The notes below the pieces were generated by a model. That model did no database searches and was not told where the DNA came from. It saw only the letters and a program-made list of their open reading frames with translations. The position numbers were made by a program, and so were the translations under genes. From the NCBI GenBank assembly GCA_028671895.1, contig CM053796.1, forward strand, positions 30,688,860 through 30,752,859: 64,000 bases of DNA, in the 5' to 3' direction. Each line of letters starts with the position of its first letter. Position 1 is the stretch's first letter. Shown here one piece after another: positions 24,435 to 37,141 of this stretch. This DNA is from Oenanthe sinensis. Taxonomy: Eukaryota > Streptophyta > Magnoliopsida > Apiales > Apiaceae.

Positions 24435-26091
24435 TATCAATGAAATATTCATTTCCTCCAAAGAATTCATTATTTTTCTATCTATTTTATTTCACTTTAC
24501 CTCTTTTTTTGTTATAGTGGGGTTCATATATGAATAAAAAATAAAATAAAGAGGAGATATAAAAAATATTGTTGAAGTTGACACTCTTAATAATCTATTA
24601 AACTATTAGGAACTTAACTATTTATATTATACCAATATTTAGGAGCCAACTAGCTTGGAGATGCTCTTAAGCTTAAATTATCAGCTGGTCCAACGAGGGA
24701 ATGATGGAGTTTCAGTTTTTGGCAAGTGGTTGAGTTTTTTTGGTGAAAAGTTGTTATGTTAATTACTTATTTGGTGAGCTCATAATGAATGAAGTTTTAT
24801 TTTATTAGTCCTTGTTCAGCTTTTCTACGCATTCACATATTTGCAAATTAATAAACTAATTCCTACTGAATAAAAACGAAACATTTTGTTTCTAATACAC
24901 TAAATTAAATCCACTAAATCAAAACAGTGTAGCTAGTGCGAAATTGTCTTAAACAGTTAAAACCAGATACTAACATTGGTTGAGAATGTCGACTATACTG
25001 CTTTTTCACCGAAAATGACAATATTGATGTCGTCGGAAGTTTGTTAAATATCATGTTTTCAACAAAGATAGAAAAAGAGAGAGTCGGAGAAGAGGTGGTA
25101 TTCGGAGTAGATGGAGAAGTGAAAAGGGGAAGAAAACAGAAGAAAAATTGTGTATTTTTTACTTAAATTTCTTGTAAATAGCAAAATGAATAATTTATGC
25201 GGATTTTCAGGGCCGAGTTATTTGACCGCACATGCCCTCAAATATATTAGGGCAATTTTTTCATGTGTATTACCCGTATGTATATACTGAAATGAAAAAA
25301 AATAGTAAAAAAAACCTATAATTTTTATTTTTGAATTTTAAAAATTACAAATAAGAAAAGATTGAAAAATATTATATATTTAAATAATTTTTAATTTTTA
25401 TCTTAAATAGTAATATAGAAAACATGTTATTATAAATAAATACTTATATTGGGAAATTCTATTTTAACGAGGTAAACTACTAGTTTTAATGATTTCATTA
25501 AAATTAATTAATTTAAATGTGTATACTAATTTTTTTTTGGGGTGACAATATATACAATATTAAATCATCCAAGTAATGATTCAATATTTAGGTAATTAAT
25601 TTATTTTAAATTATATTCATTTTTAATGTATATATATTATATGAAACAAATCAATTTAAATATAAAATGAATTGAATAATGAGTTTATACAATAATGACC
25701 AAAAAAAAACTTGTGATCAGAAATGGAAGAGCCAGAAATTTTTAAATGTAAGGGACCAAGATAAAAAAATAATAATTATTGATTCATTGAATTTTTTCTA
25801 CAATTAATAGAAGATTTAGATCCCACTAACCCCTATCTATCCGAGTCCCGATAGTGAGTCGAGAATGACTAGACCTTCAAAATATGGATACAAAGTCATG
25901 TGCCGTGATCAAGAGAACAAGTGCTCATTTTGTTTACTGAGCTGGTTGATTACTAGATGCAAGTTTTTCGTTCTGGGCGGGCGCGCACATTATTTGAAAC
26001 GGGTTGCTTTCATAATTATGTTCATCACTGGCTTACCGCTTATGTAAAACATTTATGGGTTGAGAAGACAAACTAGTAGAATCATGTATTG
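24435..26091. other. AT-rich intergenic DNA, no gene seen
   Basis: No ORF with recognisable sequence on either strand. Low-complexity AT-rich text dominates. Confidence 0.5.
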
Positions 26092-26300
26092 GCCCCGTTT
26101 GTCTGGACTTATAAGCAGCTTATAAGCTGAAAAAGTTGGTATATATGTATTTTTTCTAAAAATAAGTAACTTATTTTCAAATTTGAAAATAAGATTTGGT
26201 CTTAAATTTCTAAAATAAATATTAATTTTTAAAAAAAATATGAAAATACTTTTAAAAAAAAAAATAACTTATTACTTATAAGCTAAGCCAAACACCCCCA
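26092..26300. mobile_element. small MITE-like element
   Basis: About 210 bp bounded by imperfect inverted ends, GGCCCCGTTTG at the left and CCAAACACCCCC at the right, each followed inwards by CTTATAAG-type motifs. The interior is AT-rich. The target duplication could not be fixed, so the family (hAT or Harbinger) is open. Confidence 0.5.
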
Positions 26301-26545
26301 TTATCTTAACATATATTTTTGGGCCTCAATATTCTGGACCGGTGAGAAAATCCATCGAAAGAAAGGCCCGAGAAGGATCCATGAACAAGAGGATAAAAGG
26401 TCAGCAACCGAGGAGAGGAGGACTGGAGATCATACTTGTAAAACACTCCCAGGGAGGATATGGAAAATACATATAAATATTTATATAAACGTTGAATTAA
26501 TGAAAAGAGAACTATGTTCCAACATTTGGCGCTAGAAGTAGAACA
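26301..26545 (+). repeat. possible gypsy LTR end with primer binding site
   Basis: The text TTCCAACATTTGGCGCTAGA near 26515-26534 looks like an LTR end in CA followed by the TGGCGC-type primer binding site of Ty3/gypsy (Athila/Tat) elements. No gag frame follows. Weak. Confidence 0.3.
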
Positions 26546-26744
26546 AAGAAGACAATAAAATGTAAATGTGTATTTTGTATTAAACTGAAAAGGTGTGTAC
26601 AAGACTATATATACTCTAGACTAGCTTGTTCTCCACTACTCTAACAACCATTCTGTTACAAGTCTAACTAATTGTATAAGCTGTACATGCTGAGCTGGAT
26701 TATGTAACTCGGTGAATATATCTATGATTGGGGGAGCCAACTAA

Positions 26745-27039
26745 TGTTGTGTTTGGTTGGGGAGAATAGAATGGAATGAGTAAAAATAAAAGAAATTTAT
26801 GTAAATAGGATAGAAGATTTGAAAGAAAATGGATGAGTGCAAAATTTCTTTGACTAGAATTGAGAAGAAAATGTATATAAGAGAGAATGGAGCATTCCAT
26901 CTCAAATTGGGGGATTTGAGTTTAGTTTAGGTTGTTAGGAATAGAACGAGGATGAATGAAAATTTTAAAAATCACCCATAATGCAGTTCAAATCTCATTC
27001 CATTCCTTCCAAATTCATTCATCTCAACCAAACACAACA
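26745..27039. mobile_element. Tourist-type (PIF/Harbinger) MITE
   Basis: A 295-bp element with perfect 15-bp terminal inverted repeats (TGTTGTGTTTGGTTG at the left, its complement at the right), flanked by TAA on both sides, the 3-bp Harbinger target duplication. The TIR similarity extends inwards (GGAATGAG and CTCATTCC). It is non-coding. Confidence 0.9.
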
Positions 27040-27559
27040 TAAGTATACGATAAGGACCGTGTGTATAGCCACCGCAACTATGGTATTGAATACATACTCT
27101 AACTCTATTATTTGTGTTGATTTCAACTAAAAGGATGATACAATATGAGTATATACTTGTTCTCTTAACACCACACTTATTGTTGTTTTCAATGCAATGG
27201 TTACTTAATTGGGTAATACTTGGTGTCAAACATGCTTTTATATAATCGCTTTAACTGGGTTTGCTCGAATGGTTACGAGTAACACCTGTTCGAATTCTAA
27301 ATAATTGTATATGTGCTTAACTGGGTTATTAGGCCAGCTGGTTATTCAATATTTTACATTGTGTATGCATTAATTGTCATAGTTAACCTGTAAAAGTATG
27401 CAATTTAAGTTTGGTGACCACCTGATTTGAGCTACCTGATTATAAGTGTACATTTGAAATCCTCCTTACTTAAATAAAAAAAAACTTTGATCCAACGAAA
27501 ATGAAATGAGCTACATAGTACTGTATTGTTTTATGACCCTCATGCTTGGTGAATTATAT

Positions 27560-28760
27560 TAGATTTCGTGACTGTACAACATACACACATGCTAGAGCAA
27601 AATTTTATGTTGTTATATTGAACCTTGAACCATGTCATTTATATCATATATGCAGAAATTGTGTTATGAACTATCCAAGACAACTTATCTGGTCAGATTG
27701 CCAAGTCGTGTATTAATACACAATTTCTTGGAAGGGGGCAAATACCAATACAAATCTTCAAGTACGAACTCCAAAGAATCTGTAGGGGAACTTAATTCCC
27801 AAATTGTGAGAAATATGAGTTAAAAAAACTCATAAAACTAGCCAAGAATGAATCTAAGAAATCGCCACGAGGGAATCCAGTAGCGGACAAAAACAAGCTA
27901 AAAAAAAACAGGCTCAAAGCTCAACAAAAACAGCCTCAGAGCTTGAAAAATTGGATGCAACTCCCTCCTAGATTACCTGTGCTTGAAAAACAGGCTCAAC
28001 AAAAGCTCCATGTACAGAGAAACAAGAAGCTTGTACATCTCTCTCCTAGATTACATGTGGTTCTACCTCACAAGTTACGAGCTCCAAAGCCTGGTATGTT
28101 CAAGCTCAAGAGCATGAAAAACGAGCTTCTACTATTGCTATTAGCCCGAAACACCCCCAACATGTGTCCACTATTGCTGCAATGATATCCAACAAAGAAA
28201 TGGAGTAATCATCTTGTCCTCCTTTTACAAATTCTTTCAGTAAATATGCTAAAAGTGTAACACCAAAGTTGTCTTTTGAAGCTACCATCTCAGCAACAAC
28301 TAATACATCCAGGATTTGACTATTGTTCCCAGAATTACTATTGTTGCAAATTCAGCAAACTTAGCAGAATTATTATTTGTTGCAAACTTAGCGGTTACCA
28401 AGTAGGTGCGGGAAATATGCAGAAATTAGAAAGTTCGACTTTAGAAGCTCCATAAATACGAGCTTGAATTCCTATAAAGCTCGATAAGAATGAACTCAAA
28501 AGTTCATTAAACTCGCCATGAGCAAATATACAAACTCTCCAAGAGTGAGTCCAAAATACTCGTCAAGAGCGAATCCAGCAGTTGACGAATAAGAGCCCTT
28601 GAGCTTGACAAATTAGATGAAGCTCGACACGAATTGACAAATATGAAGTTAATTCTGAGCTCGACAAATTATTTACACAATTGCTACAATGCTAGTATTC
28701 TTCGGCAGTTGTGCATAAATATACAGGCCCATAAATATACAAGCCCTTGGAGGGGAAACA
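27560..28760. repeat. repetitive Ser/Leu/Gln-codon-like block, unassigned
   Basis: No recognised gene. The text is rich in AGCTC/GAGCTTG words. The motif AACT(C/A)GCCA(A/T)GAGC(G/A)AATC recurs near 27835-27890 and 28500-28580, which suggests a decayed internally repetitive element. The plus ORF at 27943-28185 has no recognisable domain. Confidence 0.35.
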
Positions 28761-29384
28761 ATAATGAGCTATGAACAGCCAAGTTTGAGTTGTGAAATAT
28801 TCAAAGAACCTTTATGGGAGGTTAATTCCCCAGATTCAGCAAAATATGTTCAACATCTCAAGAGCTCAACAGCAAATTTTAAAACATGGCTCAAAATCTT
28901 GACAAATATTCGACAAACTCAAATTGCCAAGAGCAAGTCTAAATCTACGAAGAGCTGGTTCAAATTTTCAAAAAGGTTATCTTGGATCGACATACTAACT
29001 ACATGAAAACTAAAGTATAGCTCATGTCTTTCATTCAAGTTCCCTGTTTGAGAAGTTGCAGAAACTTTAAAGGCGCATTACAAGAGACATCTGACTTGAG
29101 ATAAATGCAGTCCATTCGAAATTTCACCTTCCTATTTCACTTTGTTCAAGCTTTCTCGCGCCCAAGGAGAATTTTTATGAACCTTCTGTTTAAAACTACG
29201 AGGTAGAGTGATTAAAGTGATTTGTTTGTGCTATTTAAAAATTGAGTAATGCTACGGGTATAGAATTATTTTCCAAATTCAGGTTTCAAATGACATAATA
29301 TTGCTGATGTGTCATTATGGAATGTTTTAATTAATGAGATTTATGTGAAAGCAGGAGGGTTCATTATTATTAATTAAGTTAGAA

Positions 29385-29715
29385 CCGATCGGGAGGCCCG
29401 GAGTGTTATTATGGCAGGGATTAGATGGAGGATTGGGGATGGAACTCAAGTTCCTTTCTTAGGTTATCCATGGTTACCCAATGATGATAACCCTGACGTG
29501 ATTACAGAGAATCCAGCACTCGAGGGCAAAAAAGTTTGTAACCTGCTTCATATAGACAGGCAGACAGCAACAGGTTGGATGAGGATTTGATCAATGATAT
29601 ATTTGATGAGAGGGACAGAAGGATTATTTTGAATATTCCTTTGAGTGATGTGGCCCAACAAGACTGTTTATACTGGAGTAAGGAAGCTTCTGGGGTTTAT
29701 TATGTAAAGAGTTAG
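29385..29715 (+). pseudogene. LINE (non-LTR retrotransposon) reverse-transcriptase tail fragment
   Basis: The plus-strand frame reads RWRIGDGTQVPFLGYPWLP, typical of the linker after RT in plant L1-type LINEs. A stop and frameshift follow at about 29589, then DEDLINDIFDERDRRIILNI...DCLYWSKEASGVYYVKS, the zf-RVT type WxxxxxGxYxVKS motif. It ends at a stop exactly where the UGT fragment begins. The 5' RT core, the RNase H domain and the poly(A) tail are not seen. Confidence 0.8.
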
Positions 29716-30006
29716 TTTATGGGGTTCCAAGAACTCATGCAGTGGTGTTTGGCAGTTGCGGTTGATACTCTCAAAATCATAAATACTAGGAGTATATGAT
29801 GTATCAGAATAAGGTAAGTTGTCTGATAAGAGTAGAAAGTTGGAATGAGGATGTTTAGAAGGATTAGGAGGGTTGAATCTAGTGTGTGCTATCATAATGA
29901 CAAAGCCCTTGGAGTGAAGAACATTTCCAAGCTGAAGCATTGGAGTGGTATGGCCTTGTAGTGGAAATATTACCAGAACCAAATGGCCAAGCCTTTGATT
30001 TTCCAT
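29716..30006 (-). pseudogene. UGT76-like exon 1 fragment (copy E)
   Basis: Begins at ATG 30006 (MENQRLGHLVLVIFPLQGH) and is almost the same as copy D exon 1 for about 93 residues, including the catalytic-type His, then stops at FLE where LINE sequence takes over. There is no Asp motif, splice donor or exon 2. About eight amino-acid differences from copy D over the shared part point to a fairly recent duplication. An upstream TTTATATGAGC matches the copy D promoter region. Confidence 0.88.
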
Positions 30007-30179
30007 CTTCTCTATGGTCAAAGTGTATAGTTTTCCATTCCGGGACTACTTGATAAAACTTTATATGAGCTTTAAATCATCAACAACTCGTTTGGCATAG
30101 TTTCATCAACCCTTTTTGTCATAGCGTCATAAAAAAACAAATATGTATCGAAGAGTAATAACACTTACAAAATGTTGTT

Positions 30180-31235
30180 TTGATCAAATCCAGTTGAATT
30201 TATCTTTTGGTACTTTGTGGACACTATACTTCTTTGTTTTTGTGGACTTGTGGTCTTGGTTGGCCGTTTCTAGTTTGTTTTTAGCCTCATTTATCTGTGC
30301 AGGAGGATATTAACTGTCTATTTTAACATCCATTGTTCTGCAAATTTGTGGTTGACCGTTTGGTATATTATTTCTAGAAAGACATCTATTATTCTTTCTT
30401 TAAAATCTGTATTTCTTTGTAAAAGCTGATTGAAGCTAATATATGGTTCATTCCTGTCATTTACTAGACAACATACTTTATTTTGCATGGGTTGCGAATA
30501 TGTGTAATAAAATTAGGTCGAAGTTCTCACAGGTAATTATACCTGTATTGGATGTTACACTTATGTATTGGATTTATAAAAGAAAATGTCTGTTGAATAT
30601 TGAATTGAGAAGTATTATGCTGCAACAAATTGTTGATTGATGTCGTGACTGCAGTACTGTTAGTGTAACTTGCCAGGTATTTGAAATGGATCTTGACTGA
30701 AATTGTTTCTGATATTACCTTCTCTTTCGGCAAACAGACATTTGACTTGATTTGAATTATAATGACATACTGATGATATTCAGTCAGATAAATACAGTCA
30801 GTTATGTGGATCTATGGATTCTAGATATAAATCTATAAATACATCACTTGCTTCAAGTGTCTTGCTTACATATTGACTGTTCTGATTCTAGTGCAACAAC
30901 AATATCCAAAAATACATGCAGTATCTAGTATTATAATACTGATATAGCCATTTTCATACAGTGAAACTGATATCGGAAGGTTGTGATTGACGAAAAATAA
31001 CAACACAAGCAAGGAAACAACCAAGCGATTTGTTTGAACCATGGCGAAACAACCTCTTTATAAAAAATAAGGGTCTTCACAAAAATAAGGCGTACATCAG
31101 AGTCCTTGATTGCATATACAGGGAGATTGGTGAGATGGAAAACCAGGTTCAGAACATGTAACAAAATATTTAAATCACAATTTTCTTCTTATCCCCTAGC
31201 TCTGATCCTCAAGAACATTCATTTTGCCTAAACAT
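30180..31235. repeat. non-coding duplicated segment downstream of UGT copy F
   Basis: Related to 4420-5244 downstream of copy C. It has about 350 extra bases at 30840-31185, part of which (30880-30950) resembles the flank of copy D near 12830. No gene is present. Confidence 0.75.
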
Positions 31236-32971
31236 CATTGAGCAAGAGGAACTGTGTCAATTAAATCTCAGTGACTATAGGAAGAACCTCCCTCAAGTAT
31301 AGAAACACATTCATCATTTGCTTCAATTCAGTTGCTCTCTGCCTCATTTCCACGCCATCTCTGCCCACCATTAATGTTCTTATGCACCTCTCTGTATTCC
31401 CTCTCCCCCAAAACATCGTCCAATTCTAGGACAACTTTCCGTATGTTATCTTGCAATCACCTTCTGGTCAAGAAAGTGTGGACTACATATTATAGGGACC
31501 CCTTCAGAAAGACTCTCCATGGTTGAATTACAACGGCAATGGGTCCAAAACCCTCCTACTGCACCATGTGCTAGTACTTCCTTTTGTGGTGCCGCTATCA
31601 AACCACTTTCTCCAACATTTTCTTTAACACCACTTGGCAGTAATTCAGTCCATTCTGAGCCACTAACTGAGCCAGGTCGAACCACCCATAAGAACAGTTG
31701 CTCACTGTTTGCCAATCCCAAAGCTGTTTTCAATGAACTTTTTATATCACTGATTGCCAAGCTTCCTTTGCTTACATAAATAACAGACTTAGCTCTTTGT
31801 TTATTCATCCATGCAATGCAGCTAGACCCCTCTTCTAAGAAACTAGTGGAGTAGTGGATGAGGCCAGTGCCACTTTGGATAGAGGGCCTATTTGGAATAA
31901 AAGAACTTGAAATTGCTGCTGAAGCTGGAACAAAGGTGACTGCTCAAGGCAATCTATGATGTTTAAGTTTATGGCTGAAAAGCGTTTCATGTTTTTTCCA
32001 ATATCAATATGCTTCAATGTCTCGCCAAGTTATTGCTGATATAGGTAGATCCTTAAATCTATGGTCTTTATTGTCCTAACATATACCCCCAAATTTATAA
32101 AAGCTTAGCAGGATTTGAACACCAATTTCTAATGGAAATTAAAAATATTATTCATAGGGAAAAAGTGTACAATGAGTAAGTATGCTATGTCACGCCTATA
32201 TATTTTTAAATCGCAGTGGGGAACAAGAGTGTTTTTTACAACAAGCCATTTTAGCCATAAAACTCTTCAAAAAAGCTGCAACTCACCAGCCCCCATAGTA
32301 GCTGTTTAATCATCTTATATAGAACTAAAAAGTAGCTCTTAAAATTACTAAAATGTGCAGGCCAATTGATTATATAAAATAGATAGTTGTAAGGAGTTTG
32401 TAGTTTGTATCCATAGATTTCATCTGTCTATCGAATTCTCAGTGGGAATCATCCAGCAGATGTTTCTTATCATTAGCGAAGTTATTAATTGAGTAAATGC
32501 CATTTACCTTGAAAATGAATGAAACTTTCTGCTAGGAGGATAGACAGTGCTGCGTATATTTGGTCAAAGCCAGCATTGCTAATCATCAGGATGAGTTTTG
32601 GAATTTTAACATGATTAGCAACAGTTTCTGCAAAGTACATGAGAGAATCAAATACAACTCCAACCACCTCATTATCTTGTGTCTGGAGTTCCAAGAATTC
32701 CTGCAGTGATGCTTTGCAGTTGAGGTTGATGCTCTCTACATCGAAAATAATAGGATGACCTGATATATCAGTATAAGGTAAGTTATCGGACAAGAGTACC
32801 AAGTTGAAATGAGGATGTTTAGAAGGATTAGGAAGATGGAATCTAGTGTGTGCTATTGTAATGGCAAAGCCCTTGGAGTGAATGTCATTTCCAAGCTCAA
32901 GCATTGGGTGGTATGGCCTTATGTGGAAATATTACCAGAACCAAACGGCGGCGAAGCTTTTGATTTCTTAT
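31236..32971 (-). pseudogene. UGT76-like pseudogene with many lesions (copy F)
   Basis: Exon 1 remnant is 32508-32971 and exon 2 remnant is about 31236-32070. The start codon is ATA instead of ATG (32971). Two single-base losses around FPLQGHTTPM remove the catalytic-His region from frame. In exon 2 the early part is frameshifted near 32015 and again at 31840. The PSPG box has lost its first Trp (GLIAAPQKEV), and the key GW pair reads RC (THCRCNS). The frame breaks again after FLDQKVIAR. The surviving SKGS and SGS(E/D)WTE blocks place it with copies C and D. The intron is only about 400 bp, against about 2 kb in C and D. No function is expected. Confidence 0.9.
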
Positions 32972-34165
32972 CTTTCCCTATGGTTTGGTAAGTAACAGAG
33001 TTGCCTAGCTTTGCCGAAGTTTCACAGAACTAAAAAGCTTGCCATTCCAGCACTACTTGATAGAACCTTATATAAGCTATATATTATTCGAAACTTTGAA
33101 AATATTATTTGGAACAAATCTACCATTTTATATGAAATTGTAGTTCTTATATTATTATATCGTAGTATAAGCGTTGGTTCGAATACAAATTTTCTTAAAA
33201 TAGATATTTGAAGCTTCATTGGATATATATGTGCTGATGCAAAAGAATACGTTTGGAGCGTCATCAGTTGCTTTGCAAATTTGACAACAAAATGTAACTA
33301 TAACAACCTTAATTAAAGTCAGTTGAAATCGATCCCAGAACTAGTTTGTGAGTGCTGATAAATAAGTTCGAAGAATTTTATTCAAATGATGATGCACAAT
33401 TTGAGAGGGAACTGTTAACTCTGGAATCAATAAGATGATAATATTTTTTGATTTGAGTATATTTTGAGATATAATATATATAAAATAATGTTTATAGTGA
33501 AATTTGATAGTGAAACATGTTATTAATTCTCGTAAAAGCTGAAAAACGGTTTTTGCAATACCAAACGGGGCATTGGAGGAAGATAGCCATAATTCACGAA
33601 AAGTGATAAAAAATCTTTATAAATTCGAATACACACAAAATATCCTACACAATGCGCAAGGTTCTTAGTTGGAAAAGAGCAACGAAGCTCATTTATTCAT
33701 TTATTTAACCAATCGTAGCTTGTATTTACAAAAACGGAAGTAAAGAACACATTTTTTTGTAAAGTGAACACAAAGTTGAAATGGCCGCATCATTATTTAG
33801 CACCGAAAGATTATCAACACTTTTTAAAGATTATTGCCATATTGCCTTGCATTTTTTGTCCACAATTGCGTTTGGCTTCAATTATTAAGACACTGTTTGG
33901 ATGGAGAATCTCAGTAAGTCCATTCTTGAGGTAATTGAAACTCCTCAGCAACTCTCTTATTTGATGTGTCCTGTGGCTGCAAGTGATTCCTGTGAAATAC
34001 ACCATTTGGATGTGCCTGGTTAGCTGTCCTTCTCTCGAAATGTTGCTTTAGAGTATGTAATACTCTTTCCGGCATGAGTACTGTTGGGCATCGTCCTAAT
34101 AATTTATGACAAATTATTCAAGTTAGAATACACGCCTAGGAATAGGAAAAAATATAAGATTGTAT
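32972..34165. other. 5' flank of copy F and spacer, no gene seen
   Basis: A TTATATAAG element at about 33068 corresponds to the copy D promoter. Otherwise the stretch is AT-rich with no supported ORF. Confidence 0.4.
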
Positions 34166-34173
34166 ACTCTTGT

Positions 34174-36380
34174 TAGGGCTGTAATTCGAGCCGAGTCGAG
34201 CCGAGTTCGAGCTTTTTTTTGTCGAGCTCGAGCTTTTTTTTGTCGAGTCGAGTCGAGCCGAAAATTATTCGAGCCTAGAATATGTGTTCGAGCTCGACTC
34301 GGGTAGTATTCGAGTCGAGTTCGAGCCGCTCGCGAGTTTTCGAGCTTTTTACGAGTTTTCGAGTTTAACGAGCTTTTAACGAGTTTTCGAGTTTAACGGG
34401 CTTTTAACGAGTTTTCGAGTTTTCGAGCTTTAATCGAGCTTCGAGCCTATCGAGCTTTTTTTTTTTTTTTTTTTTTTGGAAAAAATAGCTTTATCCAAGT
34501 TAAGTGGATTATTTGATTTTTATTGTAAAATTGACTAAACTTTAACCGAATATTATATAATTAGACAAAATTAAAAAGTTATACTAATATATTACTAAAA
34601 AGTATATATAATTTACTTTAAAATTTTAATTTTCAAAATTGTAAAAAAATTTGTTAATTATTAGTCAATTTGGTTAATTTGAACATTAAATGTGAAATAA
34701 TAATATGAAATTACATTAGATATTTAGGTGTCTTGGCTATACTTATATGTTACTTATAACTTGCATAATTTTTTCAATTTTAAGTCATTTTATGATTTAT
34801 TACACAAACAGACATTTTTTAACTCAAAATAAAAATTGACTTTAAACTGGGCTCTTAGTGTATATTAATTTTTTTTAAAATAAATAACTTATTTTTTATT
34901 TTAAAAATAATATCTGGTCTCAAATCTATACTATATTATTAGATCACTACTATATTGACTAGTACTCGTAACTAGTGCTTTGTCACGGATTGTTGTTTCT
35001 ATTTTTTAAAACATATTTCTCGACGATCCAACCGTACGGATGTCAAGATATATATAATATAATGATATTCCCAAATTTTCAAAAAATAAAAAATTAATTT
35101 GATTGGAAATCTTAGTAGATCACTATTTTATTGACTAGTACTCGTAACTAGTGCTTTGTCACAAATTTTTGTTTCTATTTTTTAAAAAATATTTCTCGAC
35201 GATCCAACCGTACGGATGTCAAGATATATCTAATATAGTGATATTCTCAACTTTTCAAAAAATAAAAAATTAATTTAGTTGGAGATTTTAGTAGATCACT
35301 ATTATATTAACTAGTACTCGTAACTAGTGCTTTGTCATGAATTATTGTTTCTATTTTTAAAAAAATATTTATCGACGATCCAACCGTACGGATGTCAAGA
35401 TATATATAATATAACGATATTCCCAATTTTTCAAAAAATAAAAAATTAATTTGGTTAGAGATCTTAGTAGATCACTACTATATTGACTAATACTCGTAAT
35501 TAGTGCTTTGTCACGGATTGTTATTTCTGTTTTTAAAAAAATATTTCTAGACGATCCAACCGTACGAATGTCAAGATATATCTTTATCCAATATTTCATT
35601 ACATACCTTTTTAAAAAATAAATAAAATTTTAAATATATTTCTAATTTTATATGAATTTTTCAAAAAAAATCGGATAAAATCCGGATCGGATCGGGCCAG
35701 ACCGTGCTAAAACCGGGCCGGATCAGATTTTTATCCGGATCGGGCCTAAATCCGGATTTTTTTCGGATCGGGCCTAAATCCGGATTTTTGCCGGATCGGA
35801 TCGGGCTCTTAGTGTATATTAATATTTTTAAAAATAAATAACTTACTTTTTATTTTAAAAATAAGATTTGGTCTCAAATTTCTAAATTAAATTTTAATAT
35901 TTAAAAAAGGTATAAAATTACATATTTTTTAATTTTAAGTCATTTTATCATTTATTACACAAAAAGACATTTTTTTAACTCAAAATGAAAAATGACTTTA
36001 AAAATAAGATTTGGTCTCAAATTTCTAAATTAAATTTTTAAAAAATAAATAACTTATAACTTATAAATTCAAGAACACTACAAATTTTAATATATTATAT
36101 ATTTAGAAATCAACTAATTAAAATATTTAAATAAATTAAATTATATATTATAAAATAAATTAATCGAGTTCGAGCTCGAGCCGAGTCGAGTTCGAGTTCG
36201 AGCCTTATCGAGTCGAGCCCGAGTCGAGCCTAAAAATACTCGACTCGACTCGAGTTTTTAATCGAGCCCGGAAATCTGTTCGAGCTCGAGCTCGATAACG
36301 AGCTCGAGCCGAGTCGAGCCGAGTTAATCGAGTCGAGCTCGAGTCGAGCTCAAAAAAACCCGACTCGAATTACAGCCCTA
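34174..36380. mobile_element. non-autonomous hAT-type element, 2.2 kb
   Basis: Terminal inverted repeats start TAGGGCTGTAATTCGAG and are followed at both ends by long CGAG/GAGCT-rich subterminal arrays. An 8-bp target duplication, ACTCTTGT, flanks the element exactly (34166-34173 and 36381-36388), as the hAT superfamily makes. The interior has no transposase frame. It is AT-rich with a 176-bp tandem array (34941-35590) and a CCGGATCGGGC-rich patch at 35690-35800. A segment near 34847-34925 recurs at 35803-35885, so the array and patch may be a later insertion or an internal duplication. Confidence 0.9.
34941..35590. repeat. 176-bp tandem repeat, about 3.7 copies
   Basis: Units start with AGATCACTA at 34941, 35117, 35293 and 35469, exactly 176 bases apart. 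Each contains ACTAGTACTCGTAACTAGT (an interrupted palindrome) and CGACGATCCAACCGTACG. Confidence 0.92.
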
Positions 36381-37141
36381 ACTCTTGTAAAGATGGATAG
36401 ATATTCAAATATCGCAATCTAAGGCATATCCAAAATATTTTATTTTTTTACTCTGTAATAATTAGGCTTATAATCTTTCATATCGATGATCCAAAATACT
36501 TTAAGGTGTGCAATACATAGACTCGAAATCCGTCTTGTACTATATCAAAATTCAAATATCATCAATAATCTTTTCCCAAGGCCTAGGCCTATTAGTTGTC
36601 ACATATATATGGTTATAATCTAATAACACGTCACTCACCAAGCAAATCTATGAATCGAGATTTATCTGATCTCATCTATTTGGAATTCATTTTATACATA
36701 TAAAAAATCAAAATTAGTTGTATATATCATCAACACAAGTTACACAACATGATGGACCGCAAGTCATCCACATCCAAACACTTTACAACTTGTACACATC
36801 TCTATCTCATAACAATTAGATTCCTCAACACCAACTCAACAACAAGATATATTCCACCATATTAAATATCATATTGCCAAATTAAATAAATGTACCACAT
36901 TATTTAGGGTATATTCATAGTATGCATATTTATTATATTTTTCTTTATTTGGTATGTTCATTATTATATTTCATCATTTCATGTATAGATTCATTGTAGA
37001 TACAGCTATGTCCTTTTCCCACTAAAATTTACATTTTTTTTGTTTTTATTTTCGGTTCACGTGAGTACATATTTTTTTTATACATGCAGAATAAAATACA
37101 CTAAAAATGAGTTATATAATACAGTAATAATCAAGTTTTAT

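Noticed and set aside
25865..26047. Short plus-strand ORF of 60 codons
   Set aside because: No recognisable sequence or signals; expected by chance in this length of DNA.
34190..34460. CGAG/GAGCT arrays looked like a CRISPR array or a coding Ser/Arg repeat
   Set aside because: There are no regular spacers, and they form the subterminal parts of a hAT-type element with exact target duplications.
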